Notes: a model not told the origin generated them from the sequence alone. Counted from the stretch's first letter, positions 37,853 to 46,232 are shown. The stretch is 64,000 nt of DNA from Hyphomicrobium sp. (GCF_003987855.1 NZ_RXIZ01000015.1:194778-258777); one strand, 5' to 3'. Translations and numbers: made by a program.

Positions 37853-38476
37853 ATGGGTCTTTACAATCGATACGTCGGGCCGCGCGTCGTGAGCTGCCTG
37901 TGCGCGATGCAGAACATCACCGAAGAACGCGCCAAGGTCGTGCCCCAGGCAACGGGCGTCGTGCTTGAGATTGGTATCGGCCCCGGTCTCAACCTGCCGC
38001 TTTACGATCCGGCGCGCGTGCAAAGCATTATCGGTGTCGACCCCGGTGCGGACTTCCTTCGCATCGGCACGGAGCGGCACGCAAACTCGCGCGTCCCGCT
38101 GCAAATCATCAAAGCGCCGGCCGAGGCGTTGCCGCTTTCGAATGCTTTGATCGACACGGCCGTCGTCACCTATACCCTGTGTTCGGTCGACGATCCCGCG
38201 CGCGTCCTCACCGAGTTGCGGCGCGTTCTGAAGCCGGACGGCCGCGTACTGTTTCTCGAGCACGGGCTCGCGCATGATGAAAAGGTCGCGGGCTGGCAGA
38301 ACAGGCTCAATCCCGTTTGGAAGCGTCTCGCTGTCGGCTGCAACTTGAACCGGCCCGTCGCCTCGAGCTTTGAGCGCGCGGGCTTCCGGCTGCCTGAAGT
38401 CCATCACTATTATCTCGATGGTGCGCCCCGCTCCCTCGGATATCTTTGCCGGGGCGTGGCCGTCGCGGCGGCTTGA
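37853..38476 (+). CDS. Class I SAM-dependent methyltransferase
   Basis: The 207-residue cytoplasmic methyltransferase has motif I VVLEIGIGPGLNLPLYD (about residues 36-52) and motif II IIGVDPGADFLRIG. AEALPLSNALIDTAVVTYTLCSVDDP and VLTELRRVLKPDGRVLFLEH match the UbiE/METTL7-like Methyltransf_11 pattern. The substrate cannot be read from the sequence. A strong purine-rich ribosome-binding site (GAGGGGAAG) precedes the ATG. It is followed, 69 bp later, by the zinc-ribbon protein on the same strand. Confidence 0.9.
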   Translation: MGLYNRYVGPRVVSCLCAMQNITEERAKVVPQATGVVLEIGIGPGLNLPLYDPARVQSIIGVDPGADFLRIGTERHANSRVPLQIIKAPAEALPLSNALIDTAVVTYTLCSVDDPARVLTELRRVLKPDGRVLFLEHGLAHDEKVAGWQNRLNPVWKRLAVGCNLNRPVASSFERAGFRLPEVHHYYLDGAPRSLGYLCRGVAVAAA

Positions 38477-38545
38477 CCATCGCGCAGCCCGATCAAAGGC
38501 AGCTGGTTTCGCAACTGCGCCGCTTATTCGAATGTGGAAATCGTT

Positions 38546-39226
38546 ATGACGCCAGGACCGGATCAAGTCATAGCCTGCCCCAACTGCGGCGCGCTCGAAC
38601 AGCATGGTACGCTAGTGGCGGGCAACACGGGCCGCCGCGTCAGCTGGAGCGACTTGAAGGTCGTTTCCCCTTTCTTGCGGCAGCCACCAAAGTTCGTAAT
38701 TTGCCATGCCTGTCATAGCTGCTACTGGCTCGCCGATGCTCCCGGCGTGGGACTGATGCCGGGGCCTTTCAATGACCCGGCGGACTGGCCGAGGGTAAAT
38801 CCGGCTTGGCGCATGGCACCCGTCGTGGCGGAACCGGAAGAAGCACAATACTACGCGTTCCTGTCCGCAGACCTACCCGATGATCGCGATCAACAGTTCC
38901 ACCTTCGCATGCTAGCCTTCCAACGGCGCAATGATTCATTCAGGAGCGATTTGACAATTGACGACCCGAAGCCGGATCCCGTGACCGGGGAGGCAATCCT
39001 TTCCGGTGACGCGCATGCCAACGTCAGTTCTCTTCTGGGATTGATGGACCCAAATGACAGCCAACTCCTGTTCCTGAGCGCTGAGCTGCATCGAGCTCTC
39101 GGCGAGTTTGATATTGCCCGAGACCTCTTCCAGCGGACAACTGCCTTACCCGATCTGAAGGTCTGGGCCTCGAAGCTTGCGACGCTCAGCGAGAAACAGA
39201 TCGCGACGGTTAGAAAATTAACATGA
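38546..39226 (+). CDS. Hypothetical protein with N-terminal Cys4 zinc ribbon
   Basis: A 226-residue product of no recognised named family. Two Cys pairs, C11-P-N-C14 and C53-H-A-C56 (with a further C59), are spaced like a zinc ribbon. The central part, about residues 85-150, is polar. The C-terminal ~75 residues look helical and TPR-like (SLLGLMDPNDSQLLFLSAEL, then HRALGEFDIARDLFQRTT). The ATG is preceded by GGAAA. The composition, less GC-rich than in the core genes, and the position between two tRNA genes suggest accessory DNA. Confidence 0.7.
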   Translation: MTPGPDQVIACPNCGALEQHGTLVAGNTGRRVSWSDLKVVSPFLRQPPKFVICHACHSCYWLADAPGVGLMPGPFNDPADWPRVNPAWRMAPVVAEPEEAQYYAFLSADLPDDRDQQFHLRMLAFQRRNDSFRSDLTIDDPKPDPVTGEAILSGDAHANVSSLLGLMDPNDSQLLFLSAELHRALGEFDIARDLFQRTTALPDLKVWASKLATLSEKQIATVRKLT

Positions 39227-39497
39227 GAGCGCCGTATCTCCCTTCGAACGAACAAAGTCGATTTTGGAGATGTCGTACCGAGTGGCTTCTTCAGGGTCGG
39301 GTGCCGGCAACCGGGTGCAACATTGCGTTGCAAACGAAGCAAAAACTTGTGCCAGAAGTTAGGGTGGATTCTATACACGCCGTTGTGGGAGTAGCGCGGG
39401 AGAAGACTTGATTTGTTCCGGCGGTATGCGCGCTATGACCGCGCCTTTGTCGGCCTTGCTCTTACGGCCAAACGACGGTAAACGACCCGTCTCGCGT

Positions 39498-39572
39498 TGG
39501 GATGTAGCCAAGTGGTAAGGCAGCGGATTTTGATTCCGCCATTCGGAGGTTCGAACCCTCCCATCCCAGCCA
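39498..39572 (+). tRNA. tRNA-Gln (anticodon TTG)
   Basis: Acceptor arms TGGGATG and CATCCCA pair fully. The D arm has AGCCAAGTGGTAAGGC and the anticodon loop is TTTTGAT, anticodon TTG. The T arm is GGAGG-TTCGAAC-CCTCC, discriminator G, and CCA is encoded. Length is 75 nt. The glycosyltransferase frame begins 30 bases downstream. Confidence 0.96.
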
Positions 39573-39601
39573 AATGATATTTTAATTCATGGTCCGAGTT
39601 T

Positions 39602-40372
39602 TTGGTATACGGCCTTCCTGCAATTCATACACTCTGGGTCGGGAATGAACTCGGTCCGCTGGAGTTCCTTTGCATTGGGTCTTGGCTGCGCCAAGGACAC
39701 GATGTCTGTGTTCATTCCTACAGCAACTTCCCGCTCCCTAAGGGAGCCGTTGCCCTTGATGCGTCTGCCCTCTGCCCAAAAGAGGCAGTGTTTCGGAACC
39801 GCAAAGGCAGCTTCGCCCCTTTTTCTGACGTTTACCGGGCGCTCATTCTCAAATCCTACCCTTGCATTTGGTTGGACGCGGACGTTTTCTTGCTCAAGCC
39901 CTTCGACTTTCTTGATCCCAACGTTCTGGTGAAAGAGGGCGATGACGAAAGCGCGAGATTCAATAACTCAGTGATGAGGCTTGCTTCGGATCATCCAATC
40001 TTGGACGAGATCCTCGATCGCTGGCGTCGACCTTGGAAGGCTGTGCCTTGGCAAAATCCCAGGAAGGCTTGGCCCGTCATTACGATGAGCCTTACCTCAC
40101 TGGGACCCTATGCAAGGCACCTTCCTTGGGGGGCGTTAGGCGCCGATGCCATCGAACATTGTATTCGAAAGAACGGGTTTGACGGGACAGTTCTGGGGCA
40201 AGATCGCTCGCTGACGAGCTATAGGACGAACTTGTTTGCGCCGACTTCGAACCCGGATCAGTACCTCGGCCCAGAAATAGTCTACGTGCATCTCTATCGG
40301 TCGCAAGTGCGTGTCGATCTTTCAAGTCCGGCGCAGGGGAGCATTTATGCCCGACTATGGGACCTGCGATAA
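39602..40372 (+). CDS. Capsular-polysaccharide-type glycosyltransferase (Gly_transf_sug family)
   Basis: The 256-residue protein starts VYGLPAIHTLWVGNELGPLE, then SWLRQGHDVCVHSYSNFPLP, and carries the metal-binding DXD in CIWLDADVFLL (about residue 93). This layout is typical of DXD sugar transferases similar to capsular polysaccharide synthesis proteins. The only in-frame start is TTG at 39602. An ATG at 39589 lies one base out of frame; deleting one T from the T5 tract at 39599-39603 would give the smooth start MVRVLVYGLPA. The start may therefore be TTG, a frameshift, a slippage site or a sequencing error. Composition suggests acquired DNA. Confidence 0.8.
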   Translation: MVYGLPAIHTLWVGNELGPLEFLCIGSWLRQGHDVCVHSYSNFPLPKGAVALDASALCPKEAVFRNRKGSFAPFSDVYRALILKSYPCIWLDADVFLLKPFDFLDPNVLVKEGDDESARFNNSVMRLASDHPILDEILDRWRRPWKAVPWQNPRKAWPVITMSLTSLGPYARHLPWGALGADAIEHCIRKNGFDGTVLGQDRSLTSYRTNLFAPTSNPDQYLGPEIVYVHLYRSQVRVDLSSPAQGSIYARLWDLR

Positions 40373-40414
40373 GGACTCTGCGCTTTCTGTCGGACTGATT
40401 GAGCGTCTTGACGC

Positions 40415-41134
40415 TTAGCCCGCCGCGCCGCCGCAAATCAGCTTCTGATACAACACCCGTGCGACGGAGTTGATGTCGTCGATGCTTGATGCGACGTCCC
40501 GCGCGAGACGGTCGATGTTGTCCTTGCGGTAGGCCGGATCATCGGAATTCTGATAGGCGGGGATCATGGCCCAGTTCGGCACTGTCTCCAGCGTCGCTTC
40601 GACATGGCCTTGGAATCCATACGCGCGCGGCCCATACCGAAACGCCTGCACCGCGCATGACGGCGAGCGCGCGAGAATTTCCGCCTCCTGCGGCAGCGCG
40701 ACCACCTCGGCTCCGTGCCATTGCAGCGCCCGATAGGGATCGGGGAGAGCGCCGATGATCGCGTCATCTCGACCCGCGTCGGTCTTCGTATTCTCATAGA
40801 CGCCGATCTCAGGCGTGTTCGCCAGCGCGACCTTGCCGCCGATCGCTTCGGCGAGCAGCTGATGCCCGAGGCAGATGCCGAGAAAGGGCCGCTGCAGGCG
40901 CAACACGAAATCGCGGATCGCCGCCTTCTCCGTTTTCAGCCACGGATACTCCGCCTCCTGCCAGACATCCTGCGGTCCACCCATCACGAGGAGAAAGTCG
41001 AACGCCTCCAGATCGGGCGGTGTGTCGCCGCGATCGAATTCCACCGTCGTCACGCGCACGCCGTCAGCGCGAAAAAGGTCGTTGAAGGAACCGGGATTCT
41101 CCGCCGCCGCGTGCTGGAAGACCAGAATGTTCAA
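40415..41134 (-). CDS. Class I glutamine amidotransferase
   Basis: The 239-residue protein is a GMP-synthase-type class I amidotransferase domain. The nucleophile Cys88 lies in FLGICLGHQ, and the catalytic His/Glu are in AYGFQGHVEATLE near residue 175. The opening MNILVFQHAA and LLVMGGPQDVW with WLKTEKAAIRDF are typical. These domains release ammonia from glutamine or act on gamma-glutamyl amides. The start is TTG. The gene begins 22 bp after dmfA2 on the same strand, so it is probably co-transcribed with the dimethylformamidase genes. A role in handling glutamyl amides or nitrogen from DMF breakdown is only inference. Confidence 0.88.
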   Translation of the reverse strand: MNILVFQHAAAENPGSFNDLFRADGVRVTTVEFDRGDTPPDLEAFDFLLVMGGPQDVWQEAEYPWLKTEKAAIRDFVLRLQRPFLGICLGHQLLAEAIGGKVALANTPEIGVYENTKTDAGRDDAIIGALPDPYRALQWHGAEVVALPQEAEILARSPSCAVQAFRYGPRAYGFQGHVEATLETVPNWAMIPAYQNSDDPAYRKDNIDRLARDVASSIDDINSVARVLYQKLICGGAAG

Positions 41135-41155
41135 AGTCGCATCTCGCTTCGAATT

Positions 41156-43393
41156 TCAATCCGCGGTGAACGGGGAGGAGTCGAGAAAACGATTGAGAAC
41201 GTTTTCCGTAATCTGAGAGACGTTGTTCTGATAACCGTTGTGCGAAAGGCTTCCGGCCCAGGAAATCGATCCGACCGAAAAGACCGCGCCGTTGTTCGGC
41301 ATCGTGAAGAACACCATGTCGGCGCGGGCATTGACATGTTCTTCAGCCCCCAATCCCGGCGCAGTCTCGAGGAATTCCTCCGGAACCATCAGATATGTGT
41401 TGGTGTGGTTCTCGGACTTGGCGAGAATGAGCGCGTTGGGCGGCGTGCCGAGTTCCCCGCCCGAGCGGTCCACCTCTAGGCCCGCAGCGCCTCCGCCGAT
41501 CAATCCGAAATCGCCGATCTTCTCGTCGTCGACGTCTTCGAAGACAAATTGCGCCTCCGGCTTGTAGCTGTCGGGGAGACGCTTGTAGTAGCTCGAAATG
41601 TCGAACCCTTGAGCGGCGAAGCCGACGCCGACGAGGCCGTGCGGCGCACGGCCAAGTCGCGACCACAGCCCGCCCTGGCGGCGGTCGAAGCTTTGATAAT
41701 ATTCGCCGGGCGCCGCCGGCCATGCGCGAACACCGCTCTCCGTCCGGCGCAATTCGACGATGCCCGGAAACTCGGGATGGTACGCGATGCGCCAGTACCA
41801 GCCGTCGCCGCCGAGATACATGATGCGGCCGCCGCGCTGGCGGAATGCATCGAAGGCATCCCACATCTCCGTCGACCAGTACTCCGGGTGCGTGCCGGTG
41901 ATGAGAACCTTATAGGGCGCGAGAATCTGATAGCCGCGATCGTGCAGCTCATCGTCCGTCAGAACGTCGTATTTGAAGTTCTTGGCTTCGAGCCAATCCG
42001 TGATGTGCGTATCGGCCGCGAACTGCCAGAGCTTCGATCCGCCAAAGCCGCCGAGCGTGCCTTGCCGCTTCGGCCGCATGTTGACGAGCGGCCGGAGCCG
42101 CGAGGAATAGCAGATGCCGCTGCCGTCGGAGTGGGCATCATAAAGTGAGCCGCCGTATTCGACGTGATCGTTGAGAAAGATCTCGTGCGGATTGATGACG
42201 TTGAGGATGTCATTCAGCAGCTCCGCGCCGCCGCCGTCCATTCCGAGCCGGTCGTTGCCGTAGGCCATGTAGCTCGCGATCGGCAGCAGCAACGCGATTT
42301 CGCTTTCCTCGTCGGGAGCAGGGCCGACCGTGAACCAGACATGCTCTTCATCGCCGCCGCCGCGCAGACGTGCCGCATAGATCCCGCTTTTGAGTTCGGC
42401 CGGAACGGTGAAGGCGAAATCGCTTTCCCAACCGGCGTCGTAGACATCATCGTCGTGGAAGTGGATCGCGCCCCACTGAGACGGATCTTCGTTGTAGTTC
42501 ATGATCTCGCCGGTCCAGTTCCAGCCCGTCATCGCGCGGGTCGGAAAATTGACGACCTTGCCGTCGAGGCGATTGACGGAGAGATCGCAAGCGATCTGCG
42601 AGTCCATGCGTTTCGAGAAATCCCATCGCCCGACGATGTCGAAGGCGAGCCGCTGTGGCGTCTGGCCGATCAGCGCTTCGCAGTCGCCTTCGCCGAGCGC
42701 CCGCGAGGTGATAACGGGACCGTCGATCTTGCCGTTGTAATAAAAGTCGAGCCCTGAGGGTTTGTCTCCAGGCATGGCGGCGAACAGGAGCGCGGCACGA
42801 TTGCTCCCCATGCGCACGCCTAAGCGTTGTTCCTTGGTCCCGCCGTCGGCAATGTCGGGAACGGCGAGCATCGGTATCTGGAAGATGCGCACCGTGCCAG
42901 AAGCAGCATCGTAGGCCGCGCCGACGCGATACCAGCGTTTCAATTGCAAAGGCGCGCCGACGCTGACGCGCTCGATCGCGCCATTCCCGCCGATGTCGAT
43001 CGCGAGCGAGCCCGTTTCATCGATGATGAGCGCGAAGCCTGAATTGCTCGCCGCATCCCACTTCGAGATGAGCGCTTGCTTGCCCTTGAGCGGCGTCGTC
43101 GGCCAGATGAACGCCTGGACCGTAAAGCTATCGAGCGCGCGAAGCGGTCTTGCGTCGGACACTGAGACATAGGATCCGGCGTGGATGTGCTGCTTGCGGC
43201 CCTGATAGTCGGCGTTGATGTCCGATTGAAGTTCCTCTTCCTTATAGCCGGGCCCGTCGGGATTATCGTCGCCGCAGATGATGCGTACGAGATCGGCGCG
43301 ATAGGTGATTTCGCTCTCGCAGCTCACCATGAATCTTATGGTATCGCCCGGACGCGCGTAGATGCGATCTGGATAGCCGGTGATCGTCAGCAT
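41156..43393 (-). CDS. dmfA2: N,N-dimethylformamidase large (beta) subunit
   Basis: DMFase hydrolyses N,N-dimethylformamide to dimethylamine and formate. The 745-residue protein has a beta-rich N-terminus (about 1-80), a LamG/concanavalin-like domain (about 85-230, SFTVQAFIWPTT, GFALIID) and a C-terminal catalytic region. The Paracoccus enzyme uses a 2-Tyr-1-carboxylate iron centre. By spacing, candidates here are Tyr378 (ASYMAYGND), Tyr418 (GGSLYDAHSD) and Glu504 (GTHPEYWS); this is inference from memory, not an alignment. dmfA1 lies 4 bp upstream and the amidotransferase 22 bp downstream. It could act on other small N-alkyl amides. Confidence 0.92.
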   Translation of the reverse strand: MLTITGYPDRIYARPGDTIRFMVSCESEITYRADLVRIICGDDNPDGPGYKEEELQSDINADYQGRKQHIHAGSYVSVSDARPLRALDSFTVQAFIWPTTPLKGKQALISKWDAASNSGFALIIDETGSLAIDIGGNGAIERVSVGAPLQLKRWYRVGAAYDAASGTVRIFQIPMLAVPDIADGGTKEQRLGVRMGSNRAALLFAAMPGDKPSGLDFYYNGKIDGPVITSRALGEGDCEALIGQTPQRLAFDIVGRWDFSKRMDSQIACDLSVNRLDGKVVNFPTRAMTGWNWTGEIMNYNEDPSQWGAIHFHDDDVYDAGWESDFAFTVPAELKSGIYAARLRGGGDEEHVWFTVGPAPDEESEIALLLPIASYMAYGNDRLGMDGGGAELLNDILNVINPHEIFLNDHVEYGGSLYDAHSDGSGICYSSRLRPLVNMRPKRQGTLGGFGGSKLWQFAADTHITDWLEAKNFKYDVLTDDELHDRGYQILAPYKVLITGTHPEYWSTEMWDAFDAFRQRGGRIMYLGGDGWYWRIAYHPEFPGIVELRRTESGVRAWPAAPGEYYQSFDRRQGGLWSRLGRAPHGLVGVGFAAQGFDISSYYKRLPDSYKPEAQFVFEDVDDEKIGDFGLIGGGAAGLEVDRSGGELGTPPNALILAKSENHTNTYLMVPEEFLETAPGLGAEEHVNARADMVFFTMPNNGAVFSVGSISWAGSLSHNGYQNNVSQITENVLNRFLDSSPFTAD

Positions 43394-43397
43394 CGCC

Positions 43398-43733
43398 TTA
43401 GATCTCCGCCTGTTGGGGAAGAACGAGCTCTTGGCCGGTCGCTTCCTTCCAGCGCCGCCGGAACACGTCTCGCTCGGCCTCTTTCAAGCACGAGTAAAAT
43501 GTGTCGAGCCGCCGGAGCGGCTTGCCGCGCTCGCCGCTGAGCCGCGCGAGCTGCCATTTCTTGTGCGGCGTGACAGTGACGAGAACATACTTGTCGGTGA
43601 GCGGTTCACCTCGGAATACGTGCAGGATTCTTTGCAGGCCAGGACTGTGATGGCCAACTGGCTCTTTCATGAACTCGATCGCGAAAGCGAGATCCCGGAT
43701 GGGATTGATCCGGTAAATTGATGGCGGCGGCAT
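43398..43733 (-). CDS. dmfA1: N,N-dimethylformamidase small (alpha) subunit
   Basis: The 111-residue product corresponds to the small DMFase subunit. HHSPGLQRILHVFRGEPLTD at about residues 28-47 and KYVLVTVTPHKKWQLARLSG parallel the SPYLQRVHNYFR-type core of known small subunits, and the helical end includes CLKEAERDVFRRRW. It is slightly shorter than the ~130-residue Paracoccus/Alcaligenes subunit. The order dmfA1-dmfA2 with a 4-bp gap is the known arrangement. The 271 bp upstream separate it from the divergent Fae-like gene and probably hold promoters for both directions. Confidence 0.85.
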   Translation of the reverse strand: MPPPSIYRINPIRDLAFAIEFMKEPVGHHSPGLQRILHVFRGEPLTDKYVLVTVTPHKKWQLARLSGERGKPLRRLDTFYSCLKEAERDVFRRRWKEATGQELVLPQQAEI

Positions 43734-44004
43734 CGCGTATCGTGGCCCCCCAAACGGCTGTGCGGCGGTCGTGCGCCTGTCGTGACGCGTGACGCTCGCA
43801 TCAAAAGACTATGAGCTTTCCAACCTGTTGACTTGACCGCGACGCTCTCGCTCTTGATCGCTGCCCGCGAGCTGCGGTCTCGATTGGTCGCAATTGATCT
43901 TTTTAAGCACGCTTCACGACACTTGACGCTGCGTGGTGCGTCTGGCTTTGAGTGCGCTTCACGTCTAGGCAAGCCAACGCAACGCTCCACTTCAAGAGAG
44001 ACCC

Positions 44005-44544
44005 ATGAAAAATCTGACGTTCCTCACCGGCGAAGCAACAGTTCTGGCCGCGGAAGGCCAATACACCGATGCCATGCCGGAAGTCGTGATCGGCACCGTC
44101 GACGGTCCGGTCGGACACGCCTTCGCTGGCATGATGGGCCAGTCTATGGGCCACACGCGCTTCTTCGTCATTCGCGATCTCAACCAGAAGGTCAAACCGG
44201 CCGCGATGATGACGTCGAAGGTGACGATCCCTAACAGCGCTTACATCGAGCTATTCGGCGGCGTTGTGCAGGGCGCGATCGGCGACGCCATCGTCGACTG
44301 CTTGAAGGATGGTGTCCTGCCGAAGGATAAGGCAGACGAGATCTGCATGATCATCACTGTTTGGCTCGATCCGCGCGTGGCCGATCACGCCGAGCTCGAT
44401 AAGAAGGATCTCTATCGTTGCCAGTACGAAGCAACGAAGCTCGCCATCTCGCGCGCGATGAAGGGCGAGCCGACGGTCGACGAGTTGATCGCCAACCGCG
44501 ACAAGATCAAGCATTACGCTCTGGCAGACGTCTTCCCTGAGTAA
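44005..44544 (+). CDS. Formaldehyde-activating enzyme (Fae) paralogue
   Basis: Fae catalyses condensation of formaldehyde with tetrahydromethanopterin in methylotrophs. This 179-residue homologue keeps VVIGTVDGPVGHAFAGMM, KPAAMMTSKVTI, the LFGGVVQGAIGDAIVDCLKD region with GVLPKDKADE, and YEATKLAISRAMKGEP. Where the Methylorubrum enzyme has the proposed catalytic His (His17) ahead of the D-L-I-I-G strand, this protein has Met24 (AMPEVVIG). It is therefore probably a Fae2/Fae3-type paralogue with altered or unknown activity. A strong AAGAGAGACC ribosome-binding site precedes the ATG. It diverges from dmfA1 and overlaps a convergent acyltransferase by 31 bases. Confidence 0.88.
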   Translation: MKNLTFLTGEATVLAAEGQYTDAMPEVVIGTVDGPVGHAFAGMMGQSMGHTRFFVIRDLNQKVKPAAMMTSKVTIPNSAYIELFGGVVQGAIGDAIVDCLKDGVLPKDKADEICMIITVWLDPRVADHAELDKKDLYRCQYEATKLAISRAMKGEPTVDELIANRDKIKHYALADVFPE

Positions 44545-45770
44545 CCCTCAAGAACTTCGGCGCTCCAGCGATCCGTTGGAGCGCCGCGCATTTGCGTGTC
44601 ATTCGTAACTTCGACGGCAGGCGGCGGTGATGCGGCCATCTTTCTGGGTGTTCCAGAGGAGCGAAATGCTCCGGCAATCACGTGATCAAGCCAGCCGAGA
44701 TATTTGGCCTCAAGCGCTTCGGTGATGACGGCTATCAGGATCACCGCGGCGAACGACGTGATCACGACTGTCGCCGCCCAGCTTCCGGACGTCGTCGATT
44801 GGCCCTGAATGATCAACCAGGATGTTAAGCTGACGAGCACCGGAAACTGCATGAAGTACACCGGAAACGAAATCCGTCCGACGAATAGCGAAATTCTGCT
44901 CCGCATAAGCGATAGCAGATCAATCGAACTGTAGCAGACCAAGACGACCACGGACGCAAGCAGAAGTCCCAAGCGCCCATCGTGCGACTGCGGCAAGGCG
45001 ATGAGCGTATAAAGCCCAGCTACCACGAAAATCGTAGCGATCCGGTTCCAAGCGGGCCACCTGCCGGCAACCGCGAAAACGCCATCGGTCCTCAATCCGC
45101 CAAACACGGCTCCGACGAGAAACAAACCATATGGCGATCCCAAATAGAGGAGCGCGACGGCCGCAACGGCAATCCAAAGCGTGGGTCGACGAAGATCGCG
45201 GTAGATGATGCTCAACGAAAAGATCAGCATCGAGCCACCGAGTTCAATTCCCATGGGCCAAAGAAATGGATTGTAGGAGGTAGAAGGATGGTCGGTGGTG
45301 AAAACCCCGAGCGCTGAAAAACGCAGCATATCGGACAGCGAAGGCTCGAAGGAGAGAAACGCACCGAGCCAATCTTCCCGGCGCACGATGGCCGCTGCTT
45401 CATGATTGAACGTCATTTGAGACTGCATCAGCAGGTAGGTGGCAAGGCACGAAAACAGAATCGGGCCAAACAGCCGAAAATATCGTTTCAGCACCATTCG
45501 CGGGTTCAAACCATTCCGGCGCGCGTCGGTAAACCCGAGCGACAACGCATCGCCGGATAGAACGAAGAAGATGTAGACGGCGAGAGGTCCGTCGAGCAAA
45601 GGACGGAGAATGGGGGCTCTGAGGCCGGGATATATAACCCCGTACAACTCCCAAACGAGGTGAAAAAGCAAAACTCCGATCGAGGCCCAACCGCGAATGC
45701 CATCGATCTCGCTTTGTCTTGCGGTCGCGAAGGCGCGGGCTGGCTTAGCAGTGCTTGCAGTCGAGAACAT
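44514..45770 (-). CDS. Acyltransferase-3 family membrane protein
   Basis: The 418-residue integral membrane acyltransferase typically O-acylates surface polysaccharides or lipids. The family opening, EIDGIRGWASIGVLLFHLVW at about residues 20-39 (catalytic-type His in LFHL), and a ~10-helix hydrophobic profile are clear. FVLSGDALSLGF and RYFRLFGPIL match the conserved YIFFVLSG and R-x-x-R-L-x-P patterns. The ATG at 45770 has GGTAGGG upstream. The last 31 bases overlap the convergent Fae-like gene, whose terminator hairpin lies inside this coding end. Confidence 0.88.
   Translation of the reverse strand: MFSTASTAKPARAFATARQSEIDGIRGWASIGVLLFHLVWELYGVIYPGLRAPILRPLLDGPLAVYIFFVLSGDALSLGFTDARRNGLNPRMVLKRYFRLFGPILFSCLATYLLMQSQMTFNHEAAAIVRREDWLGAFLSFEPSLSDMLRFSALGVFTTDHPSTSYNPFLWPMGIELGGSMLIFSLSIIYRDLRRPTLWIAVAAVALLYLGSPYGLFLVGAVFGGLRTDGVFAVAGRWPAWNRIATIFVVAGLYTLIALPQSHDGRLGLLLASVVVLVCYSSIDLLSLMRSRISLFVGRISFPVYFMQFPVLVSLTSWLIIQGQSTTSGSWAATVVITSFAAVILIAVITEALEAKYLGWLDHVIAGAFRSSGTPRKMAASPPPAVEVTNDTQMRGAPTDRWSAEVLEGYSGKTSARA
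44559..44585 (+). terminator. Terminator-like hairpin after the Fae-like gene, inside the acyltransferase gene
   Basis: GGCGCTCCA (44559-44567) pairs perfectly with TGGAGCGCC (44577-44585) around a 9-base loop, 15 bases after the Fae-like stop. The following T-run is poor (CATTTGC). It serves the rightward transcript yet lies within leftward acyltransferase coding sequence. Confidence 0.55.
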
Positions 45771-45944
45771 CGACCCTACCCAACCGACGTTTGTCAGTAG
45801 GCAGAATATTCGACAACCGGTTGCAGCCAACTACGCCTTTAGATTGTGGTGAGTAAAACAGGTGAACCACGCCGACTAATCGGGAGCGGCGGGAGAAAGC
45901 AGCCGCGGCTCGTGGCCCTGGCGCGCAGAAAGTCGACAAACCTC

Positions 45945-46232
45945 CTAGGCGCTTCGCCCTTGCTTCCAATATTCGTACCGCACGCGCGCGACCTTATAGG
46001 CGTCCGGTATCGAAATCGCCCATATGAAAAGCCCGCCTGCCGAGCGGCCGACGAACGACTGCTCGGGCGTCGAGAAATGCCACGTCACGACCGCCAGAAC
46101 GAGCGTGAAGAACGCGAACCGCAGGCCTCTCTCAGGTTCGCCTGCCGCTACGTGACCAGCGCCAGGAGCGATGACCGCCAGCGCCAGAACGAGGTAGGGA
46201 TTGAGCGGCGGTCGGTTCACGGCGGCGGTCAT
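45945..46232 (-). CDS. Small two-segment membrane protein
   Basis: The 95-residue product opens MTAAVNRPPLNPYLVLALAV with hydrophobic segment 1 (about 11-27) and has a second at RFAFFTLVLAVVTWHF (about 38-53). A third weaker hydrophobic run, GGLFIWAISIPDAY, precedes a basic C-terminus. GAGHVAAGEPERGL between the helices resembles the small TM2/DUF5683-type proteins, but the match is loose. It overlaps the preceding gene's stop as ATGA, so the two are translationally coupled and presumably act together. Confidence 0.7.
   Translation of the reverse strand: MTAAVNRPPLNPYLVLALAVIAPGAGHVAAGEPERGLRFAFFTLVLAVVTWHFSTPEQSFVGRSAGGLFIWAISIPDAYKVARVRYEYWKQGRSA

Noticed and set aside
39223-39411. 62-codon frame between the zinc-ribbon gene and tRNA-Gln
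   Set aside because: No convincing ribosome-binding site or protein pattern; treated as non-coding.
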